Shown here in pieces: positions 24,962 to 33,270 of a stretch of DNA of 45,181 nucleotides. The stretch is from contig DJYG01000053.1 of the NCBI GenBank assembly GCA_002450015.1, positions 1 through 45,181 on the forward strand, in the 5' to 3' direction. The translations under genes and the position numbers were made by a program. The notes under the pieces were generated by a model. It saw nothing but the letters and a program-made list of their open reading frames with translations. It was not told the DNA's origin and ran no database searches. Position 1 is the first letter of the stretch. Each line of letters begins with the position of its first letter. The DNA is from Cyanobacteria bacterium UBA6984. Its GTDB lineage: Bacteria > Cyanobacteriota > Vampirovibrionia > Gastranaerophilales > Gastranaerophilaceae.

Positions 24962-26665
24962 ATGCAAGTAAAATCAATTTCGCAGTTAACACCATTTACA
25001 GGTGCAAAAGAAGTAAAAACAGATAAAAAGGTTAAAACAGAAAGTCAAACTGCTCCAACAGAGAAAACTCCTATGCCAAGCGCAGCAGCTTTGCAAGCTA
25101 TGCATGGTGTAAAACCTCATGGTAAAGGTGCTGCAAAACCTACTCCTGAAGCTTATTCCAGCGATGAAGCATCTCAATTAATTGCAGAAGCAGGTGTAAT
25201 GCTTTCAAAAAAAGATTACAAAAATGTTAAAAAGGTTCTGGCAAGAGGTGATGAACAAACAAGTAATGTTATGATGCAGTTGGAACTTATAAAAAGCGGA
25301 GATATTGAACCATCAACATTAAGCTGTTATTGGGAAACAGGTAAAATGAATGATAATCTTGCTAAAGATCTTGACATGGTTTACGAAGCAAGAAAAGCAG
25401 GTAAAAATGTTGCAGATGTTTATGTACCTAACGTAAAATCTCAAGCTGAAGGTAATAAAACAACAAAAGTCGGCGATGTATTTAAGGTTGCAAATCAAGA
25501 TAAGATATATGTGAAAACTGATGAAAATGAATCAAGACAATTAGACATGGACAAAGATATGTTCATAAAATTGTTCCCGCCTGCAAAAAGATTTACAACA
25601 CAACAACAAAGTATTGGTGATTGTTACTTAGTTTCAACATTAGGTACATTAATGAATCACGATAAGGCAAGAGTTGCTTTATATGAAGCTTTTCATCAAG
25701 ACGGTAAAGATGTAACCGTTAAATTTAAAAACGGTTATGGCGAATACAAATATGAAAATGCTGAAGTTCCAAAAGATAGAGTTCAAAAATATTCTCTAAA
25801 AGGTTCAACAGGTATAAGAATTCTTGAAGATGCTTATGGATTAGATTCTGTTAACAAAGCTGATACAAAATTTAGAGAAATTATGGCAGACAAAATTGCT
25901 AAAAAACAAGAAGAATTTGAAAAAGCTCCTGTTGCAAAAAAAGCCGAAGTCGCAAAATCTTTGGCAGGTCATAAAAAGAGATTAGATGATTATTTAGCAG
26001 CTAAAGCTGATCCGAACAGAACAGTTGTAGTTTGTCGTGATGACAACTTCTATAATATTTATTATGAAGAAGATGAAAACGGTTTAAAATTTGCTGATTT
26101 GAAAGAAGATCCTGATAACAAACAAGATAAATTCCATAGAGCTGCTGATTTTTACAGAGGTTCTTTAGGCGGATATAACTTTGAAGTTATGGAAAGATTT
26201 GGTTTCGGCGGATTTAGACAATGGAACTTAAACTTTGAAGAAAAAGAAGTAAAACAACAAATGATGAAAGATAACTTTAATAAAGATTTTGTCATGACCG
26301 GTGGTACAAGAGCTAGCGGTGGCAGAGTTGAAAATCCGGTTGCTGAGGCTGCAGGTGTATATGGATTCCACGCTTACACTCTAGAACCACAAAAAGATGA
26401 TAAGGGTAATTTGACCGTAAGATGTACAAATCCTTGGAATACCTCTTATGATGCAGATATACCTTATGATAAATTCTTAGAATATTATGATTCAGTTTCA
26501 ATTGTTGATGTAAATTCTTATGGTAAAAAATTACCGCTTCAAGAACAACCTGTTAAATATGGTAAAGATGGTGCTATAATGGACAAAAATTCTAAGGAAA
26601 CTCCTGTTATTTGGTACAACAACAATAGAAGTAATGCTGAAAAAGTTCAAATAAAAAAAGCATAA
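24962..26665 (+). CDS. Calpain-like (peptidase C2 family) cysteine protease
   Basis: This is a predicted papain-fold protease of 567 aa. The N-terminal 65 residues are Lys/Thr/Pro/Ala-rich and probably unstructured, with no Sec signal. A helical region (65-200) precedes the catalytic core. Gln215 and Cys221 lie in QQQSIGDCYLVSTLGTL. His470 lies in YGFHAYTLEP and Asn490 in RCTNPWN. Spacing and motifs match calpain Gln-Cys-His-Asn. A helical Lys/Glu-rich insertion occurs near 300-350. Calpain C2-like and penta-EF domains are absent. ATG 24962 (GGAAGGA upstream) is preferred to an upstream TTG-type start at 24905. A second protein with the same DCYLVSTL core is encoded at 35355-36269. Substrate and location are unknown. 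Confidence 0.8.
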   Translation: MQVKSISQLTPFTGAKEVKTDKKVKTESQTAPTEKTPMPSAAALQAMHGVKPHGKGAAKPTPEAYSSDEASQLIAEAGVMLSKKDYKNVKKVLARGDEQTSNVMMQLELIKSGDIEPSTLSCYWETGKMNDNLAKDLDMVYEARKAGKNVADVYVPNVKSQAEGNKTTKVGDVFKVANQDKIYVKTDENESRQLDMDKDMFIKLFPPAKRFTTQQQSIGDCYLVSTLGTLMNHDKARVALYEAFHQDGKDVTVKFKNGYGEYKYENAEVPKDRVQKYSLKGSTGIRILEDAYGLDSVNKADTKFREIMADKIAKKQEEFEKAPVAKKAEVAKSLAGHKKRLDDYLAAKADPNRTVVVCRDDNFYNIYYEEDENGLKFADLKEDPDNKQDKFHRAADFYRGSLGGYNFEVMERFGFGGFRQWNLNFEEKEVKQQMMKDNFNKDFVMTGGTRASGGRVENPVAEAAGVYGFHAYTLEPQKDDKGNLTVRCTNPWNTSYDADIPYDKFLEYYDSVSIVDVNSYGKKLPLQEQPVKYGKDGAIMDKNSKETPVIWYNNNRSNAEKVQIKKA

Positions 26666-26687
26666 GTTAAATCATAAATTTTAATAA

Positions 26688-26730
26688 AATAAAAAATCAA
26701 AAGCTAATTTGTAGTTTTTGATTTTTTATT
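26688..26730 (+). terminator. Terminator after the calpain-like gene
   Basis: A 15-bp A/T-rich stem (26688-26702 with 26716-26730) extends by four further pairs toward a 5-nt loop. It ends in a T-rich tract, 22 bp after the stop codon. Confidence 0.7.
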
Positions 26731-26785
26731 GTGTTGTTTGTACTAATTAAATTTTATTTGTGATAAAATTACAAATGGAGATATG

Positions 26786-27388
26786 ATGTTTATAAGAAAA
26801 TGTAAAATAACTTTTATAGCCCACGGTTCTACTATATATTCTGAGGATAACAGATTTATAGATAAATTAAATTATCCTCCGCTAAATGAAAATGGTGAGA
26901 ATGAAGTTAAAAAAATAACCGAATTTGTCAAAAAAAGAGGGCTTAAAACGAATAAAATATATTCAAGTCCTTCTTTATGCTGTACACAGAGTGCAGAAAT
27001 TATTGCTGATGAGTTAAAACAGGATTTTGAAATTTTAAGCGACCTTACTAACAGACATTGGGGTATATGGGGCGGATTAACTTTTAATGAAGTAAAAAAG
27101 AAGTTTCCAAATGATAATATTCCTGCGTGTTGTCCTGAAAAAGGTGAACCAATTGAGATTTTTGATGAGAGAGTTCAAAAAATAATTGAAGGTGTTATTG
27201 ACAACAATTTGAGAGGAAGGGTTATTATTGTTACACATCCTACAATAGTTCAGGCTGCAATAAGTAATGCTTTGAATATTCCTGTTGAAAATCAATATAA
27301 GACTTATATTAGACCTGCTTCTGCTACTCAAATAAGTTATTTCACTGATTGGGCAAGTTTGGTTTATTCAGGTTATTATCCTATATAG
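26786..27388 (+). CDS. Histidine-phosphatase-fold protein lacking key active-site residues
   Basis: This 200-aa protein has the phosphoglycerate-mutase/histidine-phosphatase fold. The usual RHG motif is AHG (FIAHGST). The second phosphate-binding Arg in SSPxxR is Cys (SSPSLCCTQSAEII). The acid Glu of the E-R-H-[YF]-G-type motif is Asn (LTNRHWGIWGG). The second His remains (IVTHPT). The His nucleophile is thus kept but both conserved Arg and the acid are lost, so phosphatase activity is doubtful. It may bind a ligand or protein. ATG 26786 is 5 nt after GGAG; ATG 26783 directly before it is the alternative. The membrane-protein gene starts 9 nt downstream, suggesting an operon. Confidence 0.75.
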   Translation: MFIRKCKITFIAHGSTIYSEDNRFIDKLNYPPLNENGENEVKKITEFVKKRGLKTNKIYSSPSLCCTQSAEIIADELKQDFEILSDLTNRHWGIWGGLTFNEVKKKFPNDNIPACCPEKGEPIEIFDERVQKIIEGVIDNNLRGRVIIVTHPTIVQAAISNALNIPVENQYKTYIRPASATQISYFTDWASLVYSGYYPI

Positions 27389-27396
27389 GTTAAAGG

Positions 27397-29571
27397 ATGC
27401 TGTTATTTGTTTTATCTTTTATATTGATATTTGTCGCAAGTTATTTTTTGTCAGCAATTTTAGCAAAAGATGACACTACCAAAGGCATTTTATATGTATT
27501 TATAATTGCTTTTTCTCAAATAGTTCTAACTACGGAAATTTTATCAATATTTCATTATATATACAGATTACAATTCTTATGTTTTAACTTATTCTTTTGT
27601 ATTTTATTTTTTATTTTATGGATAAGATGTGGTAAACCTATTTTAAAATTTGATTTTCATCATTTTCTTAAGCGTGTTTATAATTCGTGTAAACTTGATA
27701 AATCTTTATTTTTGTTGATTTTGGGCTGGTTATTTTTTATTTTTGTTACAACTTGGTTGGTTATATTTTTACCATCTACTTCAGGTGATGCTTATTGTTA
27801 TCATGTTGTAAGATGCTATGATTGGGTAATTAATCATTCCTTAGCACATTTTGAAACTGCTGACATAAGAATAAATGCTTTTCCTGTTAATTCTGAGATA
27901 TTGTACATGTGGGTAATTTTATTTACACAAAAACAGCTATTTTTAGGAGTATTTACGTTCGTTGGTTATTTGATGTTTTTAATTTCATCGTATAACATTT
28001 TTAAATATATTGGTTTTTCAACACGAAGAACATTATGGACATTAATTGTTGTCAGTTCTTTTGCCTCTGTTGTCGTTATGGCTTCAGGAACAGAAACAGA
28101 TTTGATTATATCAGGACTTATTACGACATCAATATATCTTTTTATAAATGCATTAAAAAATAAGTCTGATAATGTTATTTTATTTATGTCGTCATTAGCG
28201 TACGCTCTTGCTATTGGAGTTAAGACTCCTGCGATAATTTGTATTCCTGCAATCGGTTGTTTATTTTTATATTTGTCATTTAAATATAAAGATAAATATT
28301 CTTTGTTAAAATTTATAGGGTTTGGTGTTGTTGCATTTTTGTTATTTTCCTCTTATAACTATATTTTAAATTTTTTGCATTATGAAAATATTATGGGCGG
28401 AAAAGGATCTATTTCTGTACATAGAAATTTATGGGGGATTAAAGGTTTTGTTGCAAATTTAATAAGACACTTGTTTTTATTAATAGATTTTTCAGGTATA
28501 AAAGTTCCAAGTAGTTTTGTTGAGTCGTTTATGCACGTTGAGCAAAGAGTTCTGCGGATTTTTCATTTATCTCATGTCCCAATCGGCATATATAGCGGCA
28601 AATTTTTCTTTAACGGAACGTTATTAGAACCAGGGATGGGCTGCGGTTTATTAAGTTTCTTATTGGTTATTCCTTTTAGTTTTTTATCTTTGATAGCTCC
28701 AATATTTAGAAGAAATCGTATTGTTGAAGCTCAATTTGTTTTTGCTGTTGTATTTTTTATAAATCTTATAATATTATCTGCAATGGTTGCCTTTATGACG
28801 TTTAATACGAGATTTATAACATCTTTTCTTTTAATATCAGCTCCGATGTTTGCGGGTTCGTATTTTAGGTCAAATAAAAATCTGCTAAAAGTAATATATA
28901 TTTTCATTATGTTATTTTATTTTACTGTTATATCTACTCATTTGTGGGGCAGACCGTTTTTTAAGTTGATGAAAGCAATGAAAAATGAAGGTATTGTTCG
29001 AGTTCGTTCCGGTATAACTTGCGGTAAATATGACAAAAGAGATAAATCTCTTGACGAATGGTGTAATATAAGCGCACTTATTGATTCCAAGTTTGGTGAT
29101 AAAAAATATAAGATATTATTTATGCCAAATTTTTCAGAATATATTATATATGTTAAAAATAAAAAATTAAAAGGCTACAATTATGATTTTATAAATGCAG
29201 AACATTTAAACAAAATAAATGTTGACGGATATGATATTATAATTTTGCCGATAACAGGTCAGGCATTTACAGAGTTTGATAAATATTCTCCAGACAAAAT
29301 TGATTATCATTTTAGTGTTAATGATGAGAGTAAGTCGATATTTCATTATCCGATAGATTGGAATGCGGAATGCCTTTGCTATTACAAAAATCTTGACGAA
29401 CCAATTTCAAAAGAACTTGGTAATGAGAATAGTATTCCGTATTTAAAGGTCTGTTTGTTAACTTCTAACTTTTACAACAATCACCCGTTTGCTATGGGTT
29501 ATAGAACGGATAAATATTTATTTCTATTAAATACAAATACTTTTCCTGAGTTTAAAGCTAATAAATATTAA
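27397..29571 (+). CDS. GT-C-like polytopic membrane protein (PMT/ArnT-like glycosyltransferase candidate)
   Basis: This 724-aa inner-membrane protein has about eleven hydrophobic helices and a soluble C-terminal region of about 170 residues. The first large loop after a membrane segment reads STSGDAYCYHVVRCYDWVIN...HFETADIRINAFPVNSEIL. This resembles the acidic, Asp-x-Tyr-His/Arg-containing loop of GT-C enzymes that use polyprenyl-phosphate sugars. The sugar donor and acceptor are unknown. It may contribute to surface polysaccharide, protein or lipid glycosylation. The gene ends inside the 3' end of convergent manC (4-nt overlap). manC makes GDP-mannose, a possible precursor for a mannosylation pathway, though this is only a positional hint. 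Confidence 0.65.
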   Translation: MLLFVLSFILIFVASYFLSAILAKDDTTKGILYVFIIAFSQIVLTTEILSIFHYIYRLQFLCFNLFFCILFFILWIRCGKPILKFDFHHFLKRVYNSCKLDKSLFLLILGWLFFIFVTTWLVIFLPSTSGDAYCYHVVRCYDWVINHSLAHFETADIRINAFPVNSEILYMWVILFTQKQLFLGVFTFVGYLMFLISSYNIFKYIGFSTRRTLWTLIVVSSFASVVVMASGTETDLIISGLITTSIYLFINALKNKSDNVILFMSSLAYALAIGVKTPAIICIPAIGCLFLYLSFKYKDKYSLLKFIGFGVVAFLLFSSYNYILNFLHYENIMGGKGSISVHRNLWGIKGFVANLIRHLFLLIDFSGIKVPSSFVESFMHVEQRVLRIFHLSHVPIGIYSGKFFFNGTLLEPGMGCGLLSFLLVIPFSFLSLIAPIFRRNRIVEAQFVFAVVFFINLIILSAMVAFMTFNTRFITSFLLISAPMFAGSYFRSNKNLLKVIYIFIMLFYFTVISTHLWGRPFFKLMKAMKNEGIVRVRSGITCGKYDKRDKSLDEWCNISALIDSKFGDKKYKILFMPNFSEYIIYVKNKKLKGYNYDFINAEHLNKINVDGYDIIILPITGQAFTEFDKYSPDKIDYHFSVNDESKSIFHYPIDWNAECLCYYKNLDEPISKELGNENSIPYLKVCLLTSNFYNNHPFAMGYRTDKYLFLLNTNTFPEFKANKY

Positions 29572-30962
29572 ACTCTGCCGTAAATATCTTCATATCTTAT
29601 AATATCATCTTCAGAAAGAATATCGCCTTTTTGTAATTCTATAATTTCTACATCAGATTCAGAAAGATTTTGCAATGAATGTTTTTCTCCTATTGCTAAA
29701 TCTACACTCTGACCTGTGTGTAATGTTAAAATTTCATCACCCTTTATTACAGTTGCAGTACCTATTGCAACAACCCAGTGTTCGCTGCGATGATTGTGTG
29801 ATTGTATAGAAAGCTTTTGTCCTGGATTTACATGTATTTTTTTTGTTAAATAGCCTTTACCTTCGGCAATAACTGTGTAAAACCCCCAAGGTCTGTAAAC
29901 TGTTTTGTGAATTTTGTGTGTATCATCATTATTATTTTTTAATTTTTCATATATTTTTTTTACATCTTGACTTTGTTGAGAATTACAAGCAAGAATTGCA
30001 TCTTCTGTTTCAACTATAATAGTATTTTCAAGCCCAATTGTAGAAACAAGTTTTGATGAAGAATATACAAATGTATTTTTTGAATTTTCATCTATAACAT
30101 TTCCCACAAAAACATTTCCGTTTTCATCTTTATCGCTTACATCATAAAGTGCTTTCCAAGAACCAATGTCATTCCAGTCACTTTCAAGTTTTACAAGTGC
30201 AATTTTATCTGATTTTTCCATCACTGCGTAATCAACAGATATATTAGGCATTTTTTCAAATATTTCTTGACTTATTGTATCTGATTTTGAAAAATCAAAT
30301 TCTTCAATAATTTCTGAGATTTCAGGTGTAGATTTTTTTAATTCATCCATAAAGGTTGAAATGCTGAACATAAAAATTCCGCTATTCCAGTAATATGTAC
30401 CTTCATCAATATATTTTTGAGCTGTAATTGCATCAGGTTTCTCAACAAATTGTTTAACTTTAAATCCGTCATTCAATTTTTCTTTAGTAATGTTAATGTA
30501 TCCGTATCCTGTTTCAGGGTAATTCGGTTGTATTCCAAAAGTTACTATATATCCTTCTTTTGCAAGTTTTTCACCTCTCATAACAGAAGTCTTAAAAGCC
30601 GCAAAATCTTTAATTAAATGGTCCGATGGCACAACCAATATTACAGGATTATTTTCTTTTGTTTTTTGAGAAATATATTTTACGGCTGTGGCTATTGCAG
30701 GAGCGGTATTTTTACTTAAAGGTTCTGCTAAAACAACAGTTTTTTCTGATTCTTGTTTAAGCTGGTATTTTACATTTGATAAATGTTTATTGTTTGTTAT
30801 GCTTATAATATTTGCAGAAGGTGTAAAGCATGCAACCCTCTGAAATGTTGATTGTAATAGGCTTTGTTCCATATTTAAATCAAGTAATTGTTTTGGGTAT
30901 AACTCTCTTGATAATGGCCATAATCTGCTTCCTGAACCGCCTGCTAATATTAAACTGTACAT
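29568..30962 (-). CDS. manC: Mannose-1-phosphate guanylyltransferase / mannose-6-phosphate isomerase
   Basis: This bifunctional enzyme supplies GDP-mannose for surface glycans. The 464-aa product has an N-terminal nucleotidyltransferase domain with AGGSGSRLWPLSRELYPKQ at residues 7-25, VPSDHLI, and FVEKP followed by GIFMFSISTF. A C-terminal cupin isomerase domain (about 350-464) carries GQKLSIQSHNHRSEHWVV. Length is standard for the type II PMI/ManC family. AAGGAG precedes ATG 30962. It stands alone on the minus strand, converging on the GT-C-like gene with a 4-nt overlap of coding ends. Confidence 0.95.
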   Translation of the reverse strand: MYSLILAGGSGSRLWPLSRELYPKQLLDLNMEQSLLQSTFQRVACFTPSANIISITNNKHLSNVKYQLKQESEKTVVLAEPLSKNTAPAIATAVKYISQKTKENNPVILVVPSDHLIKDFAAFKTSVMRGEKLAKEGYIVTFGIQPNYPETGYGYINITKEKLNDGFKVKQFVEKPDAITAQKYIDEGTYYWNSGIFMFSISTFMDELKKSTPEISEIIEEFDFSKSDTISQEIFEKMPNISVDYAVMEKSDKIALVKLESDWNDIGSWKALYDVSDKDENGNVFVGNVIDENSKNTFVYSSSKLVSTIGLENTIIVETEDAILACNSQQSQDVKKIYEKLKNNNDDTHKIHKTVYRPWGFYTVIAEGKGYLTKKIHVNPGQKLSIQSHNHRSEHWVVAIGTATVIKGDEILTLHTGQSVDLAIGEKHSLQNLSESDVEIIELQKGDILSEDDIIRYEDIYGRV

Positions 30963-31061
30963 ATAAAATCTCCTTATTTACTTTTTTACATAATAACACA
31001 AAAAATATAAACAAATTTTAATTAAATACTTGAATTTATATTTTGTTTAAAATATTATAAA

Positions 31062-31089
31062 TTTACAGGTTTTTTTAACCTATTATTAT
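31062..31089 (+). promoter_or_regulatory. Promoter of the rplS operon
   Basis: TTTACA (31062-31067), a 16-bp spacer and TATTAT (31084-31089), each 5 of 6 to consensus, lie 35 bp before rplS. The spacer contains a small AGGTT/AACCT inverted repeat. Confidence 0.55.
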
Positions 31090-31124
31090 GCAATAAAATT
31101 ATAAGAATATAGAGGAATGGAAAA

Positions 31125-31481
31125 ATGAAAAATCCGATTATTGAAAGTTTAGAAAGCAACTTTAAAAAAGCTGAAATACCTCAAATGAATCCTGGTGATA
31201 CCGTAAAAGTATTTGTAAGAATCGTTGAAGGTAACAAAGAAAGAACACAAGCCTTTGAAGGTACAATTATTAAAGACAGAGGTGAAGGTTTAAACAAAAC
31301 TATCACTGTAAGAAAAGTATTCCAAGGTGTTGGTGTTGAACGTGTATTTTTAGTACACTCTCCACGTATTGAAAAAATTCAAGTTTTAAGACGTGGTGAT
31401 GTTAGACGTGCTAAATTATATTATTTGAGAGAACGTTCAGGTAAAGCAACTCGTATTAAGGAAAAAATTGAAAAAAGATAG
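31125..31481 (+). CDS. rplS: 50S ribosomal protein L19
   Basis: This 118-aa ribosomal protein lies at the 30S-50S interface. Conserved elements include PGDTVKVFVRIVEGNKERTQ, FEGTIIKDRGEG, TITVRKVFQGVGVERVF and HSPRIEKIQVLRRGDVRRAK followed by LYYLRERSGKATRIKEK. Length is standard. An AGAGGAA ribosome-binding site precedes the ATG. The end overlaps rbgA by 14 nt. Confidence 0.98.
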   Translation: MKNPIIESLESNFKKAEIPQMNPGDTVKVFVRIVEGNKERTQAFEGTIIKDRGEGLNKTITVRKVFQGVGVERVFLVHSPRIEKIQVLRRGDVRRAKLYYLRERSGKATRIKEKIEKR

Positions 31482-32313
31482 TCATATTCACTGGTATCCG
31501 GGCCATATTGCAAAAGCTGAAAGACAGCTTAAAGAAAAATTAAACCTTTGTGACGTTGTTATTGAAGTTTTAGACGCAAGAATACCGTTTAGCAGTATGT
31601 ATAACAATATTAAATCATTATTAGGCGGCAAACCCCGCCTAATTTTGTTAAATAAGGCAGATTTAACCGACAAAAATGAACTTAAATTTTTTATTGAAAA
31701 AATAAAGGCAATGTTTGATAATCCTGTCATGGTTACTGATGCAAAAAACTCAAAAGATTTAGCTCCTATTGTTAAAAAAGTTCTGGAACTTGCCGAACCA
31801 AAAATTCAAGCGCAAATGTCAAAAGGTTTACTTAGAAGACCTGCAAGAGTTATGGTTGTCGGTATGCCGAATGTTGGTAAATCAAGTATCATAAACAAAT
31901 TAACAAAAACTTCTAAAACAAAGGTTGGTGCAAAAGCAGGTGTTACAAGGCAGCAACAATGGGTTAGAATTAATAAAGATTTAGATTTGCTTGATACTCC
32001 GGGAATAATACCGATGCGGCAAGATGACCAGTTTGCTGCAACAAAGCTTGCTTTTGTAAATTCTGTATCAGAGAATGCTTATGATAACGAAACCATTGCT
32101 CAAGAACTTTTAAATATTCTTTCAAAAAAATATGAGCAACAGCTGAAAAAATATTATAAAGTTGAAGATTTAACTTTAGAAAATATTGCAAAAAGTCGTA
32201 ATTGGATAGTTTCAGGCTCTGAACCTGATATTGAAAGAACCGCAACATTTATTCTAAAGTATTTTCGTGACGGAAAATTAGGGAAATTTATACTCGATGA
32301 AATCGAATCATAA
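31468..32313 (+). CDS. rbgA: Ribosome biogenesis GTPase RbgA/YlqF
   Basis: This circularly permuted GTPase is needed for late 50S assembly. The 281-aa product has the permuted order G4 (NKADL, residues 62-66), G1 (GMPNVGKSS, 132-140) and G3 (DTPG, 176-179). The N-terminal HWYPGHIAKAERQLKEKL is the family signature. It starts with TTG at 31468, with AAGG about 6 nt upstream and inside rplS; downstream starts would lose the HWYPGH motif. The rplS-rbgA-rnhB order is conserved in many bacteria. It overlaps rnhB by 17 nt. Confidence 0.95.
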   Translation: MKKDSHIHWYPGHIAKAERQLKEKLNLCDVVIEVLDARIPFSSMYNNIKSLLGGKPRLILLNKADLTDKNELKFFIEKIKAMFDNPVMVTDAKNSKDLAPIVKKVLELAEPKIQAQMSKGLLRRPARVMVVGMPNVGKSSIINKLTKTSKTKVGAKAGVTRQQQWVRINKDLDLLDTPGIIPMRQDDQFAATKLAFVNSVSENAYDNETIAQELLNILSKKYEQQLKKYYKVEDLTLENIAKSRNWIVSGSEPDIERTATFILKYFRDGKLGKFILDEIES

Positions 32314-32947
32314 TTTGTTTGAATTTGATGAACAACAGCCTTGTAAAATGTTAATAGGCACAGATGAGGCCGGACGAGGACCTGCTGCAGGTGGTGTTTT
32401 TGCATCCGCAGTTTATATAAATAACAAGGAAATTGAGCAAGATTTAGGTAAATTGAATGATTCAAAAAAATTAAGTCAGAAAGTTCGTGAAGAATTATAT
32501 GACATAATTATAAAAAATACTATTAATTCAACGATTTGTATCGAAGTTGAAGAAATAGAAAAAACAAATATTCTTGCTTGTTCTCTTAAAGCAATGAAAC
32601 TTGCTTGCGAAAATGTAATTTCTAAACTTAATATTCAAGACTCATTACTTACAATTGTTGATGGTAATCAATTGATAAGAAATTATGATTATCCGCAAAA
32701 AATTGTTAAAAAAGGTGATGCAACATCAGCATCTATTGCGGCTGCAAGTATTTTAGCAAAAGTTTCTCGTGATAACTATATGCAAAAACTTGATGCCGAA
32801 TTTCCTCAGTATAATTGGAAAAAAAATGCAGGATATTTGACTAAAGAACATTCTGAAGCAATTTTAAAATATGGAATTACAAAATATCATCGTAAATCAT
32901 TTTTAAAAAATCTTTTGGCAGAAACAAAGCAATTAAGTCTTTTATAG
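32297..32947 (+). CDS. rnhB: Ribonuclease HII
   Basis: RNase HII cuts the RNA strand of RNA-DNA hybrids and removes misincorporated ribonucleotides. The 216-aa product has the active-site motif GTDEAGRGPAAG (Asp23, Glu24). Other conserved segments are LNDSKKLSQKVREELY, TIVDGNQ with its Asp, and KKGDATSASIAAASILAKVSRD containing the fourth acid. It is the third gene of the rplS operon with overlapping coding ends. Confidence 0.97.
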   Translation: MKSNHNLFEFDEQQPCKMLIGTDEAGRGPAAGGVFASAVYINNKEIEQDLGKLNDSKKLSQKVREELYDIIIKNTINSTICIEVEEIEKTNILACSLKAMKLACENVISKLNIQDSLLTIVDGNQLIRNYDYPQKIVKKGDATSASIAAASILAKVSRDNYMQKLDAEFPQYNWKKNAGYLTKEHSEAILKYGITKYHRKSFLKNLLAETKQLSLL

Positions 32948-32997
32948 GATGTAAATCAATATTTAATTTGCCATACTTATCATGAGAGAGGTATATC

Positions 32998-33270
32998 ATG
33001 GTTTCTGGTATTTTTAATCACGGTTATTCAACAAGTTACTTTTTAAGACCGTTGGAAAAAGAGTATAATGGTATGAAAGTCGATTGTGCTGATAAAAATT
33101 TACACAAGTTACCTGATTTTATTACCAGTAATAAAGAAGAAATTAAACAAATAGACCAAAATAAGGATTATTTGGTTACACTTAACGAATTAAAATCTTT
33201 TCAGTTTAAGTCAGAATTAATGGAAAATATTACAAAAGAGCTTGATGAATTTAATACAAAGCGTTTTTAA
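32998..33270 (+). CDS. Small protein with an EF-hand-like calcium-binding loop
   Basis: I do not recognise the family. The 90-aa protein lacks a signal peptide and transmembrane segment. Residues around 55-68 read DQNKDYLVTLNEL, matching the EF-hand loop pattern at positions 1, 3, 5, 8, 9 and 12 (Asp, Asn, Asp, Val, Thr, Glu), flanked by predicted helices. Position 6 is Tyr instead of the usual Gly. Only one loop is evident. The N-terminus MVSGIFNHGYSTSY resembles the MVQGINNSN start of the coiled-coil protein at 34117-35247. The start has GAGAGG 7 nt upstream. The 3' end overlaps convergent rsmI by 20 nt. Confidence 0.65.
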   Translation: MVSGIFNHGYSTSYFLRPLEKEYNGMKVDCADKNLHKLPDFITSNKEEIKQIDQNKDYLVTLNELKSFQFKSELMENITKELDEFNTKRF

